Source: an uncultured Lachnospiraceae bacterium
Lineage (GTDB): Bacteria; Bacillota; Clostridia; Lachnospirales; Lachnospiraceae
Length of the DNA stretch: 28,831 bases
Assembly: GCA_900544445.1 (NCBI GenBank)
Contig: UQVK01000042.1
Coordinates: 1 to 28,831 of the forward strand
Direction: 5' to 3'
Shown: positions 1-8,187 of the stretch, piece after piece
Numbering within the stretch: position 1 is the first letter of the stretch
Layout of the letters: the number at the start of each line of letters is the position of its first letter
Notes under the pieces: model-generated
Database searches by the model: none
Told to the model about the DNA's origin: nothing
What the model saw: the letters and a program-made list of their open reading frames with translations, nothing else
Program-made: the position numbers and the translations under genes

Positions 1-126
1 AATGGATGGCTCTCTGTAACGGATTGAGTGGCTCTGAAGCCACGGAATACTCACCCGGCTTTCTTTCCCTCCAGGCAGCAATATTTTTGTACCTGGTCTG
101 AGGCTTCATTTTCAGGAGAAATTTCA

Positions 127-1029
127 ATGCTTACGCTAGAGAGCTTTGTTTACAGCTTTGACAAAAATAATCCCCCGGCTGCTCATGCCGCAGACGGGGA
201 TATTGTGAGATTTATCACACTGGATTGCTTTGGTAACCGGATCAAAACCGAAGCGGATCATGAAGACAATCTGGATTTCACCCATACGAATCCTGCCACA
301 GGCCCGCTCTGTATAGACGGTGCAGAGCGGGGCGATGTGCTGGCAGTAGACATATTGGATATTCAGGTCGCAGACAAGGGCGTCATGATGGCTCTGGAGG
401 GGTATGGCGCGCTGTGGCCTACCTGCGAAGCGCGGACTAAGATCATTCCACTTAAAGATGGTTATGCCCACTTTAATGACGTGGTATGGCCCATTGATCC
501 CATGATTGGCGTTATCGGAACCGCCCCAGACGGCGAACCTGTACCTTCAGGTTATTCTTTCAACGGCGGAGGAAATATGGACAGCCGCCTTATCCGGAAA
601 GGTGCTACAGTCTATTTCCCTGTCCATGTACCCGGCGCTTTACTGGCTATGGGAGATATCCACGCCACTATGGGAGATGGTGAGGTCTGTGAGACAGGGA
701 TTGAAATCTTCGGTGAAGTTTTGGTCCGTGTCAGGATTATCAGGAATTTTAAGCTGAACTGGCCTGTGACGGAAACGGAGGACTTCTGGTTTGTAAATAC
801 CAATGGCCGCACCTGTGATGTGGCGATCCGGCGTGGCTATGAAGAGCTTCAGCGGCTTGTTATGAACGCCTATGGCTGGGACGCTACAGATGTTACCTTT
901 TACCTTTCCGCCCAGGCACGGCTGGAAGCTAATCAGGCCGTATTGGACGTTAATGAGACGGATGAAGAAGGTGATACTTTCCGCGTAGGCGTACCAAAGC
1001 TTTCTTCCAAGCCTCGTCTTATTCCATGA
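127..1029 (+). CDS. Acetamidase/formamidase family amidohydrolase
   Basis: The predicted 300-residue protein matches the acetamidase/formamidase family in length and pattern. Family enzymes hydrolyse short-chain amides to ammonia and a carboxylate in the cytoplasm. Recognisable parts are a segment near residues 60-85 reading IDGAERGDVLAVDILDIQ and a glycine-rich FNGGGNMDSR stretch near residue 150, followed by HVPGALLAMGDIHATMGDGE, which is the most conserved part of the family. I chose the ATG at 127 because AGGAGA at 114-119 sits seven bases upstream; the frame is open back to a GTG at 28, but that extension has no family resemblance. The gene stands alone, with a reverse-strand unit converging on it. 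The physiological substrate cannot be told from sequence. Confidence 0.85.
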   Translation: MLTLESFVYSFDKNNPPAAHAADGDIVRFITLDCFGNRIKTEADHEDNLDFTHTNPATGPLCIDGAERGDVLAVDILDIQVADKGVMMALEGYGALWPTCEARTKIIPLKDGYAHFNDVVWPIDPMIGVIGTAPDGEPVPSGYSFNGGGNMDSRLIRKGATVYFPVHVPGALLAMGDIHATMGDGEVCETGIEIFGEVLVRVRIIRNFKLNWPVTETEDFWFVNTNGRTCDVAIRRGYEELQRLVMNAYGWDATDVTFYLSAQARLEANQAVLDVNETDEEGDTFRVGVPKLSSKPRLIP

Positions 1030-1098
1030 AATAAAGTTTTATAGGCGGGCCAGGCGGTTTTTTCACCAGAAATTATAATACAGATAGTGTAATATTCA

Positions 1099-1605
1099 TT
1101 ATGTCTTTACTTGACAGCTGTTACTCTTTACAAAATTATATTCTTCTGGTATTTTGGTAGCCCATAACCTTTTATAGTCTAATTTATGACGGTCCAGCAT
1201 CGTTCTGCAGTCTTTTACTTTAAGTCTGCAAAAATCTGTTTTAAAATTTCTAATCCCATTGCTGTGGGTGAGTTCGGAAACCGATTTTATATCTGTGCAA
1301 CGCCTAAGTTCATCTTCCAGATTCATTACCTGTGGCAGATATATGATCCGGATTTTTCCACAGTATCGGTTCAGTAACTCGATATTTTTCTTTAAATTCG
1401 CTGTTTGGTGGACATCCGTATCAAACACGAGTGCAATAATGGTACCTGGCTGAATGGAAATGATCTGTGATTTTGGGATTAGATTCTGTACTACATTGAA
1501 TACCCTGATCTTTCCGGGTATTATCCTTGCAGGCGCCTCTTTCAATGCGGCTATTAATTGCTGTTCGCAGAACCCTTCAACATAGTAAATACATTTACTG
1601 TTCAT
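1099..1605 (-). CDS. Small TOPRIM-like protein, partner of the upstream ATPase
   Basis: The 168-residue protein begins MNSKCIYYVEGFCEQ and has a second acidic motif, ALVFDTDV, near residue 60. An early Glu after hydrophobic residues (VEG) and a later D-x-D after a beta strand are the two metal-binding motifs of TOPRIM nucleases, as in OLD and RloB-type proteins. I infer a nucleolytic effector. The start at 1605 is preceded by GGGGTGG and overlaps the end of the ATPase gene by 11 bases, indicating translational coupling. In this two-gene layout it resembles RloB, AbiLii or AriB of PARIS, but it is shorter than most of these and I cannot assign it to one. No signal peptide or membrane segment is visible. 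It is AT-richer than the metabolic genes downstream. Confidence 0.6.
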   Translation of the reverse strand: MNSKCIYYVEGFCEQQLIAALKEAPARIIPGKIRVFNVVQNLIPKSQIISIQPGTIIALVFDTDVHQTANLKKNIELLNRYCGKIRIIYLPQVMNLEDELRRCTDIKSVSELTHSNGIRNFKTDFCRLKVKDCRTMLDRHKLDYKRLWATKIPEEYNFVKSNSCQVKT

Positions 1606-2698
1606 CAAGCCACCCCATTTCCAGTTCATCAAGAAGATAATCCTGCGGCAGAGAGCCAAAGACGTCATTTTCAACGGCATTGCGTATGGAATCGGTATTT
1701 CTTTTCAAAACTTCCGATGCGGAAATGGCAGATACTTTATATTCTCCCTCTTCCAGCTGTCTCCTTAAAAAAACGAAGCTATGCTTTGGCAGATTAAGAT
1801 CGAGCATATCAGTGTTATGCGTAGTAAAGATCAGCTGTTCATCATCTCCGATGCAGTCCAGCATAATACCAAATATTCTTTTCTCTATATCACTTTGAAT
1901 GTATGAAAAGTGTTCGTCACAATAGTAGAAACTGCTTTCTCTGGCAATCATGGCAGCAAGGAACAGGGATACATCAATGCCTTCCGCGGTACCGCTGGAA
2001 AGGACTTCGCGGTTTAACAGTTTTCCCTCCTGGATAATGATTTCGGTACTTCCACGCCGAATGATAAAAGTGTCCTTCAGGTCTTTGGCAAGAGTGACAT
2101 CCTGAAGTGTCGGATCAAGTGTCCCGATCACAGCCCGGAGAGTTTTGAGAAGGATGCTTTTGCTGGTTCTGCTTAATTTCAGGGATTTTTCTATTTCCGG
2201 ATAGGCAAACCGGTATTGGAAACTGCCGATCAGCCTTTTCAGAGCTGTCACAGATCGGATAGCTTCTTTTGTGTGGTCCTCCAGTTTTTCGATGCATTTC
2301 TCGTACGAATCCATAATGCCAATTTCGGCTGTGTGATATTGTATAACCACATCATTACAGGCAGGATCGATTTCCCCGGACAGTCTCTGCAGACGATAAT
2401 CCCCATTTACGAAATCAATACAGAAATTTCCCTTTTGGGAAGAAACCATTTCACAGAGGGGAGAGGGGGTTCCGGTTGCAATATATTCAAAGATACGCAG
2501 CAGGGCTCTTCCAAGGCTGGTTTTTCCGGTAGCGTTTGCTCCCATAAGGATGACAGCTTTCTTGTAGCGGAAACGTTCTCTTCCTTTCAGGTGTTCAGCG
2601 TCAATGATGGAATTGACAATTTTTTTGGGATAACTGAAATTTATGGTAAAATTATGGAATCCATAGATCCCGTCAAGTGAAAGGCCCATTAAAATCAT
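1595..2698 (-). CDS. AAA/ABC-type ATPase (AAA_15/AAA_21-like), putative defence protein
   Basis: The 367-residue ATPase has Walker A GANATGKT at residues 53-60, an ABC-like signature LSSGTAEGIDVSLFLAAM around 235-252, a Walker B/catalytic pair in FYYCDEHFSY around 258-267 and an H-loop TTHNTDML around 293. This order, with a long helical middle between Walker A and the signature, is that of SMC/OLD-like AAA ATPases used by many phage-defence systems. The Walker B reads CDEH rather than the usual LDEP. The ATG at 2698 has AGAGGTG about eight bases upstream. It is the first gene of a two-gene unit with the TOPRIM-like gene. By analogy with RloA/RloB, AbiL and PARIS, I infer that the ATPase senses or gates the small partner. 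Whether it defends against phage is untested. Confidence 0.75.
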   Translation of the reverse strand: MILMGLSLDGIYGFHNFTINFSYPKKIVNSIIDAEHLKGRERFRYKKAVILMGANATGKTSLGRALLRIFEYIATGTPSPLCEMVSSQKGNFCIDFVNGDYRLQRLSGEIDPACNDVVIQYHTAEIGIMDSYEKCIEKLEDHTKEAIRSVTALKRLIGSFQYRFAYPEIEKSLKLSRTSKSILLKTLRAVIGTLDPTLQDVTLAKDLKDTFIIRRGSTEIIIQEGKLLNREVLSSGTAEGIDVSLFLAAMIARESSFYYCDEHFSYIQSDIEKRIFGIMLDCIGDDEQLIFTTHNTDMLDLNLPKHSFVFLRRQLEEGEYKVSAISASEVLKRNTDSIRNAVENDVFGSLPQDYLLDELEMGWLDEQ

Positions 2699-3004
2699 TG
2701 TATAGTCACCTCTTAAACATTACTTCGCAAATGCTGAATTAATGATAGCATATTTTATGCTGACTTTCAAGTTTTGTCTGGCTCGACAGTATTTTTCATT
2801 TATCTCCTGAAGCGCTTATTTAACATCCGCACTGGTATGGGATGATTAAGTGGCTGTCTACTTCCCGATAGACTCTTTATTACTGGACAAATTTTATAAA
2901 AGAAAAACCACAGTGACAAATCCTGTCCACATACAATGCTACAATGTCTATATACAGCGCTGGTACGAATTCTGAAGAAAAGGTATATAGAGAGGAGAAG
3001 AGAA
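2699..3004. other. Divergent intergenic region
   Basis: About 300 bases separate the ATPase unit from the zinc-ribbon operon. Besides the minus-strand promoter at 2742-2770, a plus-strand promoter is only weakly suggested by TACAAT hexamers at 2932 and 2940, with no good -35 box. A GAGAGGAG ribosome binding site lies just before the ATG at 3005. I see no RNA gene or terminator here. Confidence 0.5.
2742..2770 (-). promoter_or_regulatory. Promoter of the ATPase/TOPRIM unit with an internal palindrome
   Basis: Read on the minus strand, TTGAAA (2765-2770) and TATCAT (2742-2747) are separated by exactly 17 bases. The spacer holds AGCATA-TTT-TATGCT (2747-2761), a perfect 6-bp inverted repeat placed where a bound repressor would block RNA polymerase. 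The palindrome is seen; repression is inferred. Confidence 0.55.
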
Positions 3005-4051
3005 ATGTATTGCAGAAACTGTGGGGCGGAGTTATCAGAAGGCGCGAAATTCTGTTCAAAATGCGGAACGAAAGTCCAGCAGTCTTCCGGCGGGAAAGTA
3101 ACAAAGGAAGATGTCACTGTAGCTGTGGGAAAGATCATGCAGGCATCCAGACAGGCGGGCGGCGAGCTGCGGCAGAAGCTGGAGGAGGCATATGGCGAAA
3201 AGCTGGCGCAGAAGCCTGATGCTGCCGGAGAAAAACAGCAGGAAACAAAGCAGCAGGAAACGGGCCGTGCGGATACAGGTGCGATGTCTGCGGATCAGCC
3301 GGATAAGGGCGCAACAGACTCAGCTCAGGCAGATACGGAAAATAGAAGCTCAGCCCAGACTAATGAAGAGCAGATGAATGCGGGATGGCCCAATGCAGGC
3401 CAGACGCAGGAAAAAGCCGGGAACGGAAAATTTTCAAAGGTATGGAATCACCCCATCTTCACCATGGTTGCGGTGAAATTCGGCAATCTCCTTGATGTCC
3501 TGATTTCAATTGTGGGCATCTGGCTGGCATTCAGGCTGTTTTCGGAAGGCGGCATTTCCGGAACTCTGATCGGAATCGTATGTCTGGTGGGCGGAATCTG
3601 TGGAATCGTCCGGGGAATCAGAAGCTTTCTGCTCGGCAACAAAGAGCCGGAGACAGCGGATAGTCTGAATAAGAAGAAAAGGAACCTGTGTATTGGTGTG
3701 ATCGTTATTCTGTTTGCCCTGTTTGTTATTGGAAGAACCGGAGGCGGAATCTATTCCCGGGTGCAGAGCATTTCCTTTGATGACTATGGGCCGGAGACAA
3801 TCGGGGAAATCGTTGACAGGAATATAACAGGCGCAGACTGGTCACAGGAAAGGCTGGATGGAGATTCTAAGCTGGTTACGGTAGATGGCTATTGCCCGAT
3901 GTATGCCCAGGATATCCGAATCACCTTCCGGTATGAAGATATGGGATCCTCTTATGGTGCCAGCCTGCAGAGCATTGTGTTCCCGGAAAGTGGAGATACA
4001 ACTTCAGATCCGATCAGCACGGCAGTAGTATGGGCAACCTTTTATGAGTGA
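3005..4051 (+). CDS. Zinc-ribbon membrane protein
   Basis: The protein (348 residues) starts with a zinc ribbon, MYCRNCGAELSEGAKFCSKC, giving Cys pairs at 3/6 and 17/20. A glutamine-, aspartate- and alanine-rich, probably disordered linker runs to about residue 140. Hydrophobic segments follow near 155-180, 185-205 and 225-243, and a polar C-terminal domain of about 100 residues ends at the stop. The start at 3005 follows GAGAGGAG and begins exactly at the zinc ribbon, as in the paralogue downstream. Such zinc_ribbon_2-type membrane proteins are common in Clostridia and have no settled function; binding of a metal by the ribbon is likely. It is the first gene of an operon with the next two genes. 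The Q-rich linker is low complexity. Confidence 0.8.
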   Translation: MYCRNCGAELSEGAKFCSKCGTKVQQSSGGKVTKEDVTVAVGKIMQASRQAGGELRQKLEEAYGEKLAQKPDAAGEKQQETKQQETGRADTGAMSADQPDKGATDSAQADTENRSSAQTNEEQMNAGWPNAGQTQEKAGNGKFSKVWNHPIFTMVAVKFGNLLDVLISIVGIWLAFRLFSEGGISGTLIGIVCLVGGICGIVRGIRSFLLGNKEPETADSLNKKKRNLCIGVIVILFALFVIGRTGGGIYSRVQSISFDDYGPETIGEIVDRNITGADWSQERLDGDSKLVTVDGYCPMYAQDIRITFRYEDMGSSYGASLQSIVFPESGDTTSDPISTAVVWATFYE

Positions 4052-4074
4052 CAGGAAAGGGGAGACAACGGCTT

Positions 4075-5379
4075 ATGTATTGTGAACATTGCGGCGCACA
4101 GCTGGAAGAAGGAGCGGTATTCTGCCAGAACTGCGGAGCAAAAGTAGAAGCAGAAGAAACACAGACCTTAAAACAGACCGTAAAACAGGAAACCCCATTC
4201 TCCGGAAAGCGGCCCATGAAGCGGAAAAAGGCTGGCGTCTGGAAATGGATTCTGGCGGCAGCGGGCATTGTGGTTGTGGTTCTGGCAGGTTTCCTTCTGT
4301 TTGCAGGAGAGAAGGATTATATTTCTCTGGTGCAGAACGGGTATCTGGGAGAATATACGGATGCCACAGTGCAGGAAATCCTGGAAACTTATTTCAAAAC
4401 CGATGGTATGACCATGGAATGGACGGGCACGGAGCTGGACGGCGTCCCATGCGTGGGTTTCCACGCCTATCCGGAGGGGGAAACCCTGAATGACGGAACA
4501 ACGATTCTGTTCCGGATCTGTGGAAGGAAAGTCTTTCAGGCGGCCGATATGGGAGGAAATGGTTACGATGATCTGGAGGCGACGGATATTGCATACTGGC
4601 TGAATTTCTATTATATGAACTGGTATGTAATCAGTCAGGCTGGCGCGGACTCGACGGGGGAAGCGAGGCTTCCGGTACTGCAGGAGCTTGTGCAGAATAA
4701 ACTGGACAAGGTTTCCGGTACGGCGGTGCTTTATGGAGCATCAGCAGATTATTCAGGGGATCGGAGTGAACTCTATAAGGTGGCTGGTGATTCGGCGCTC
4801 ATTGATTTAAGCGCCACGGAACTGATCGATTCCCATACCAACAATATGCTAACGGATTCTCTGGCAGAGCTGGAAACGGACAGTGCCGCAGATGACAACA
4901 GCGGCTCGGAAACCGTTATGGAAGAATATCCAACGGCAGGAGAGAGGATGGAAGAAGCAGAAAATGCTGGGACGGAAGAGGATGCTGTGGAAATGGAAGA
5001 GACTCCAGTGATGATGGAGGAGACAGAAACGGAAGAAGTATCCATCTATGGGTCATATTTTGCCGACAATGGGGTGGACGCTACCCTGAATGCGGAAGTA
5101 GGCGTTTATTCAGACAGCGGAAGCGATTATATCAGCCTGGCGGCGCTTTCCTATGGAGACAGGTATCTGGCTGAATTTACGGGAATTTTGTACAATGTGG
5201 ACGGCAACGTATACCGCTCCATGGACGATTCAGGACTGGCTGTAATAAGAGTGGAGTTCTTTGCGGACGGAATGCAGGTGACGCTGGAACAGATGGAGAC
5301 GGAGGATTACTATGATTACCATTATCTGGAAGGATATTATCAAAAAACGGACGAACTGAATTTTGAGGAGGCTGGCTGA
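4075..5379 (+). CDS. Zinc-ribbon protein with one membrane anchor and extracytoplasmic domain
   Basis: The 434-residue protein opens with MYCEHCGAQLEEGAVFCQNC, a zinc ribbon matching that of the preceding gene. A short basic linker leads to a single membrane segment near residues 60-83 (WILAAAGIVVVVLAGFLLF). The rest should lie outside the cell: a folded region to about residue 265, a very acidic Glu/Met/Thr-rich linker (about 275-335) and a C-terminal domain rich in Tyr and Asp. I chose the ATG at 4075 because AGGGGAG lies 10 bases upstream and the ribbon starts there; a GTG at 4048 overlapping the previous stop is the alternative and adds nine residues. The two ribbon proteins probably act together. 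No enzymatic motif is visible. Confidence 0.8.
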   Translation: MYCEHCGAQLEEGAVFCQNCGAKVEAEETQTLKQTVKQETPFSGKRPMKRKKAGVWKWILAAAGIVVVVLAGFLLFAGEKDYISLVQNGYLGEYTDATVQEILETYFKTDGMTMEWTGTELDGVPCVGFHAYPEGETLNDGTTILFRICGRKVFQAADMGGNGYDDLEATDIAYWLNFYYMNWYVISQAGADSTGEARLPVLQELVQNKLDKVSGTAVLYGASADYSGDRSELYKVAGDSALIDLSATELIDSHTNNMLTDSLAELETDSAADDNSGSETVMEEYPTAGERMEEAENAGTEEDAVEMEETPVMMEETETEEVSIYGSYFADNGVDATLNAEVGVYSDSGSDYISLAALSYGDRYLAEFTGILYNVDGNVYRSMDDSGLAVIRVEFFADGMQVTLEQMETEDYYDYHYLEGYYQKTDELNFEEAG

Positions 5380-5393
5380 AGGGGCATGGAAAG

Positions 5394-6254
5394 ATGACGG
5401 ACTATGAAAGCTTCAGAGAACAGCTGAAAAACAGCTTGCAGAAATTTGTGGGACGGGATGCAATGCTCGGGTACTCTGAATTTTACAAAAACGGCGGATA
5501 CTGTTATGAAGGGATCTGTCTGAGAGGATCACAGGCTGACATGATGCCGATCCTGAATATCCGGGAATATTATCAGTATTTTCTGGAACACAACAGAAAT
5601 CTGGACGAAGTAATGGTCAGGGTAAAGAAAGAACTGGCGGATGCGGAGCATACGGAAGCCGATCTGCTCTGGCGCGTCCGCCCCTTTGAAGAGATCAGGA
5701 AAAATATCTGCCTGGGGCTGGTGCATTACGAAACGAACAGACAGCGCCTGAAGGACCTGGTGCATGAGCGTTTTCTGGATTTGGCTGTGGTGTTCTATGT
5801 GGCTGTTTTTAAAGAGGGGAAATTTTATGCCTCCATGCTGATAACAGGGACGCTGGCGGAATTGTGGGGGATGGACGGACGTGCGCTGTATGAGCTGGCG
5901 CTTGAAAATGCCGGGAAACAGCCTGTGGTAACGATCAGGCTTCAGGCAAATGAACACCTCCCGGAAGGTATGCTTTTTCTGACCAACCGCATACGCTGCT
6001 ATGGAGCCGCCTGCATCCTGTATCCGGGTGTTCTCCGTTCGCTTGCCGGAAAGGAAAAGAGAGACCTGTACATCATTCCTGCGGGCATCCACGGCGCAGC
6101 CCTTGTTCCTGTTGGAGAAAAGACGGATATCGGATTCCTGAAGGAGAAGGCGGCAGAATTTTTAAAGCAGGAGAGAAACGAAGCGGACTGGCTGTCCGGA
6201 CATCTGTATCGCTACATTGCCAGACGGGATGTGATTGAGGAAGTTCTGTCATAA
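5394..6254 (+). CDS. DUF5688-like family protein
   Basis: The 286-residue soluble protein resembles the DUF5688 family of Lachnospiraceae. It shows a conserved FLDLAVVFYVAV segment in the middle and, near the C-terminus, LTNRIRCYGAACILYPGVL followed by DLYIIPAGIHGAALVPV. I made the family assignment from memory of these patterns. The function of the family is not known. No signal peptide, membrane segment or catalytic motif is evident. The ATG at 5394 lies 14 bases after the previous stop, with AAGGGG upstream, so it belongs to the zinc-ribbon operon, and a strong terminator follows. The association with two zinc-ribbon membrane proteins may be a clue to function. Confidence 0.7.
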   Translation: MTDYESFREQLKNSLQKFVGRDAMLGYSEFYKNGGYCYEGICLRGSQADMMPILNIREYYQYFLEHNRNLDEVMVRVKKELADAEHTEADLLWRVRPFEEIRKNICLGLVHYETNRQRLKDLVHERFLDLAVVFYVAVFKEGKFYASMLITGTLAELWGMDGRALYELALENAGKQPVVTIRLQANEHLPEGMLFLTNRIRCYGAACILYPGVLRSLAGKEKRDLYIIPAGIHGAALVPVGEKTDIGFLKEKAAEFLKQERNEADWLSGHLYRYIARRDVIEEVLS

Positions 6255-6263
6255 AAAGTCTCC

Positions 6264-6296
6264 TCGGCAGGCCGATTCGGCCTGCCGAAAATTTTT
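6264..6296 (+). terminator. Rho-independent terminator, possibly bidirectional
   Basis: TCGGCAGGCC (6264-6273) pairs perfectly with GGCCTGCCGA (6279-6288) over a 5-base loop, and is followed by AAATTTTT. It ends the zinc-ribbon operon. It lies directly after the stop of the convergent permease gene and could serve both strands. Confidence 0.85.
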
Positions 6297-7186
6297 CACA
6301 GCCGTTTCTTATAAAACTTTTCCACCCCTTGAATCACCTGGTACAGTCCCATGGCGATCACGCAGAGAATGAGGATGGAGGTGATCACCATATCCAGCTG
6401 GAACACCTGGCTTCCATAAATGATCAGATATCCCAGCCCCCGTCTTGCGGCGAGGAACTCCCCGATGATCACGCCCACCAGAGCCAGGCCGATGTTGACC
6501 TTCATGGTGCTTAAGATGATGGGGATGGAGCCGGGCAGGACGACCTTGAAAAGAGAATCCCGGCGGCTTCCTCCCAGTGTGTAGATCAGCCGGATTTTTT
6601 CCTCGTCCACCTGACGGAAGCCCGTGTACAGGCTGATGATGGCGCCGAAGAGCGCCACGGAGATACCCGCCACGATGATGGTGTTCATCCCGGTGCCCAG
6701 CCACACGATGAGAAGGGGCGCCAGGGCGGATTTGGGCAGGCTGTTCAGCACCACCAGGTAGGGCTCCAGAATTTCCGAAAGCCTGGTGGAATACCACAGG
6801 ATGGTGGCGCATATCATGCTGATGAGAAAGACCAGCAGGAAGCTTAGCAGCGTTTCATACAGCGTGATCCCGATGTGGGTGAGAAGGGATTTTTCTTTCA
6901 GCAGGGAGAGAAATTCAAGCGCCACCCGGCTGGGGCTGGAGAAGAAAAAGGCGTCGATCACATCGAAATCAGAGCACAGCTCCCAGACGGCAAGAAACAG
7001 GACCAGCAGAAAAACGCGCAGGAAGGCGACCACACGGCGGTTTTTCCTGTGGGCGGCGAGAAAGGCCGTCTGACGGGGCGTGGCAATGGCTGCTGCCTGC
7101 GGCATTTTGCCGGGCGTCCCCGGCACTTTTCCCGGCCGGATTTCCGTTTCATTTTCTTTGAGGATATCTTCTTTTTTCTTATCCAT
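6296..7186 (-). CDS. ABC transporter permease, SsuC/TauC-like (BPD_transp_1)
   Basis: The 296-residue inner-membrane protein has a cytoplasmic, basic N-terminus of about 50 residues and about six hydrophobic segments. Its EAA-type coupling loop reads TLGGSRRDSLFKVVLPGSIPIIL, typical of SsuC, TauC and ThiX-like permeases that import sulfonates, nitrate or vitamin precursors. The start at 7186 overlaps the ATPase stop by eight bases, so translation is probably coupled. With the ATPase it forms two parts of an importer. No periplasmic-type binding protein lies in the unit, so the substrate is open. The N-terminal extension, rich in Pro, Gly and Lys, is longer than usual for the family. Confidence 0.85.
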   Translation of the reverse strand: MDKKKEDILKENETEIRPGKVPGTPGKMPQAAAIATPRQTAFLAAHRKNRRVVAFLRVFLLVLFLAVWELCSDFDVIDAFFFSSPSRVALEFLSLLKEKSLLTHIGITLYETLLSFLLVFLISMICATILWYSTRLSEILEPYLVVLNSLPKSALAPLLIVWLGTGMNTIIVAGISVALFGAIISLYTGFRQVDEEKIRLIYTLGGSRRDSLFKVVLPGSIPIILSTMKVNIGLALVGVIIGEFLAARRGLGYLIIYGSQVFQLDMVITSILILCVIAMGLYQVIQGVEKFYKKRL

Positions 7187-7946
7187 GATTCAGTTCCTCC
7201 CACAACAGATTGAAATAGGTTTTGAATTCCGGCGCATTTCTTGCGGCGAGCAGGCTGTCGTCCCGCAGCGTCAGGCGGATGGGGATTTCCTTTACGACCC
7301 GGGCGGGACGGCTGCTTAAAACGATCACCCGGTCCGAAAGGCTGATGGCTTCGGATAGATCATGGGTGATGAGAATGGCGGTTTTCTGCGCGGAACGGAT
7401 GATCCGGCAGATGTCCGCGGAGACGTTCAGCCGGGTCTGGTAATCCAGGGCGCTGAAGGGCTCATCCAGCAGCAGAATGTCCGGTTCCATTGCCATGGTG
7501 CGCACCAGGGCGGCGCGCTGCTTCAGCCCGCCGGAAAGCTCGCTGGGCTTTTTGGACAGGAAGGGTGTGAGGCCGTAATCCTCCGCCATGGCGAGAACCA
7601 TCTCTTTTTTCTCCGGCGTGAGCTGGTGATTGATTTCCAGGCCGAGGATGATGTTCCGGTATATGCTGCGCCACTCAAACAGATGGTCGCGCTGCAGCAT
7701 GTAGCCGATTCCCGGCTTTTTGTCATGGGGATCTTCTGTATAAAAAGTAATGTCCCCGGATTCCGGCTTTAAGAGGCCTGCGATCAGGGACAGGATCGTT
7801 GATTTCCCACAGCCGCTTGGGCCGACGATGGCGACGAATTCTCCGGCGCGCACATGGAAGCTGATGCTGTCAAGGGCACGTACCTCGCCGCTCTGGCTGT
7901 GGTAGGAAAAGGATACGTTTTTCAGGGAAAGCTGAGTGTCTTCCAT
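7179..7946 (-). CDS. ABC transporter ATP-binding protein, SsuB/TauB-like
   Basis: The protein (255 residues) has Walker A GPSGCGKST at 42-50, a signature LSGGLKQRAALVRT near 140, Walker B DILLLDEPFSALDYQT near 160 and a switch His in ILITHDLSEA near 195. The combination DEPFSALD with a C-terminal ITHD..EA is typical of the nitrate/sulfonate/taurine importer ATPases. I chose the ATG at 7946 because GGAGG lies six bases upstream; the frame is open for 20 more codons upstream, through the ATGCCGCC of a hairpin element, which is unlikely to be coding. It powers the permease encoded next. The absent binding protein must be encoded elsewhere or be missing. Confidence 0.88.
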   Translation of the reverse strand: MEDTQLSLKNVSFSYHSQSGEVRALDSISFHVRAGEFVAIVGPSGCGKSTILSLIAGLLKPESGDITFYTEDPHDKKPGIGYMLQRDHLFEWRSIYRNIILGLEINHQLTPEKKEMVLAMAEDYGLTPFLSKKPSELSGGLKQRAALVRTMAMEPDILLLDEPFSALDYQTRLNVSADICRIIRSAQKTAILITHDLSEAISLSDRVIVLSSRPARVVKEIPIRLTLRDDSLLAARNAPEFKTYFNLLWEELNHG

Positions 7947-7962
7947 GTCATTCCTCCATTTC

Positions 7963-7985
7963 GAAGCGTTGCGCTTCGGCGGCAT
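7963..7985 (-). repeat. Short hairpin with ATGCCGCC motif before a ribosome binding site
   Basis: On the minus strand ATGCCGCC (7978-7985) is followed by the hairpin GAAGCG-CAA-CGCTTC (7963-7977) and then GGAGG, 12 bases before the ATPase start. The order ATGCCGCC, hairpin, GGAGG echoes the composite elements at 13028-13056 and 15337-15447. It may be a degenerate member of that family. Confidence 0.4.
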
Positions 7986-8059
7986 ATCTTCGATATAGGA
8001 TATCATATGAAAAAAGAGGAATTCTGTTCCTTTTTGTTGAAAGCGCCGCAGATCGAACG

Positions 8060-8088
8060 TTGCAAGAGCGGAGGTTTTGTGGTACTAT
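8060..8088 (+). promoter_or_regulatory. Probable argH operon promoter
   Basis: TTGCAA (8060-8065) and TACTAT (8083-8088) are 17 bases apart, and a TG one base before the -10 box makes it an extended -10. It lies 100 bases before argH. No arginine-repressor box was identified by eye. Confidence 0.5.
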
Positions 8089-8101
8089 CATTTTTAATTG
8101 A

Positions 8102-8136
8102 GCCGGAAGTCGGACTGACAGGAATGGCCTTCCGGC
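8102..8136 (+). other. Leader hairpin upstream of argH
   Basis: GCCGGAAG (8102-8109) pairs perfectly with CTTCCGGC (8129-8136) across 19 bases in the inferred 5' untranslated region. No U-run follows, so it is not a terminator. A role in RNA stability or regulation is possible but not shown. Confidence 0.35.
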
Positions 8137-8187
8137 GGACTGCAAAAGAAAACATGCCGGACCTGGTGCGGCGGAACGGAGGTAAAT

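Noticed and set aside
28..43. GTGGCT-CTGA-AGCCAC hairpin near the window start
   Set aside because: The stem is only six pairs and no T-run follows, so it does not support a terminator call.
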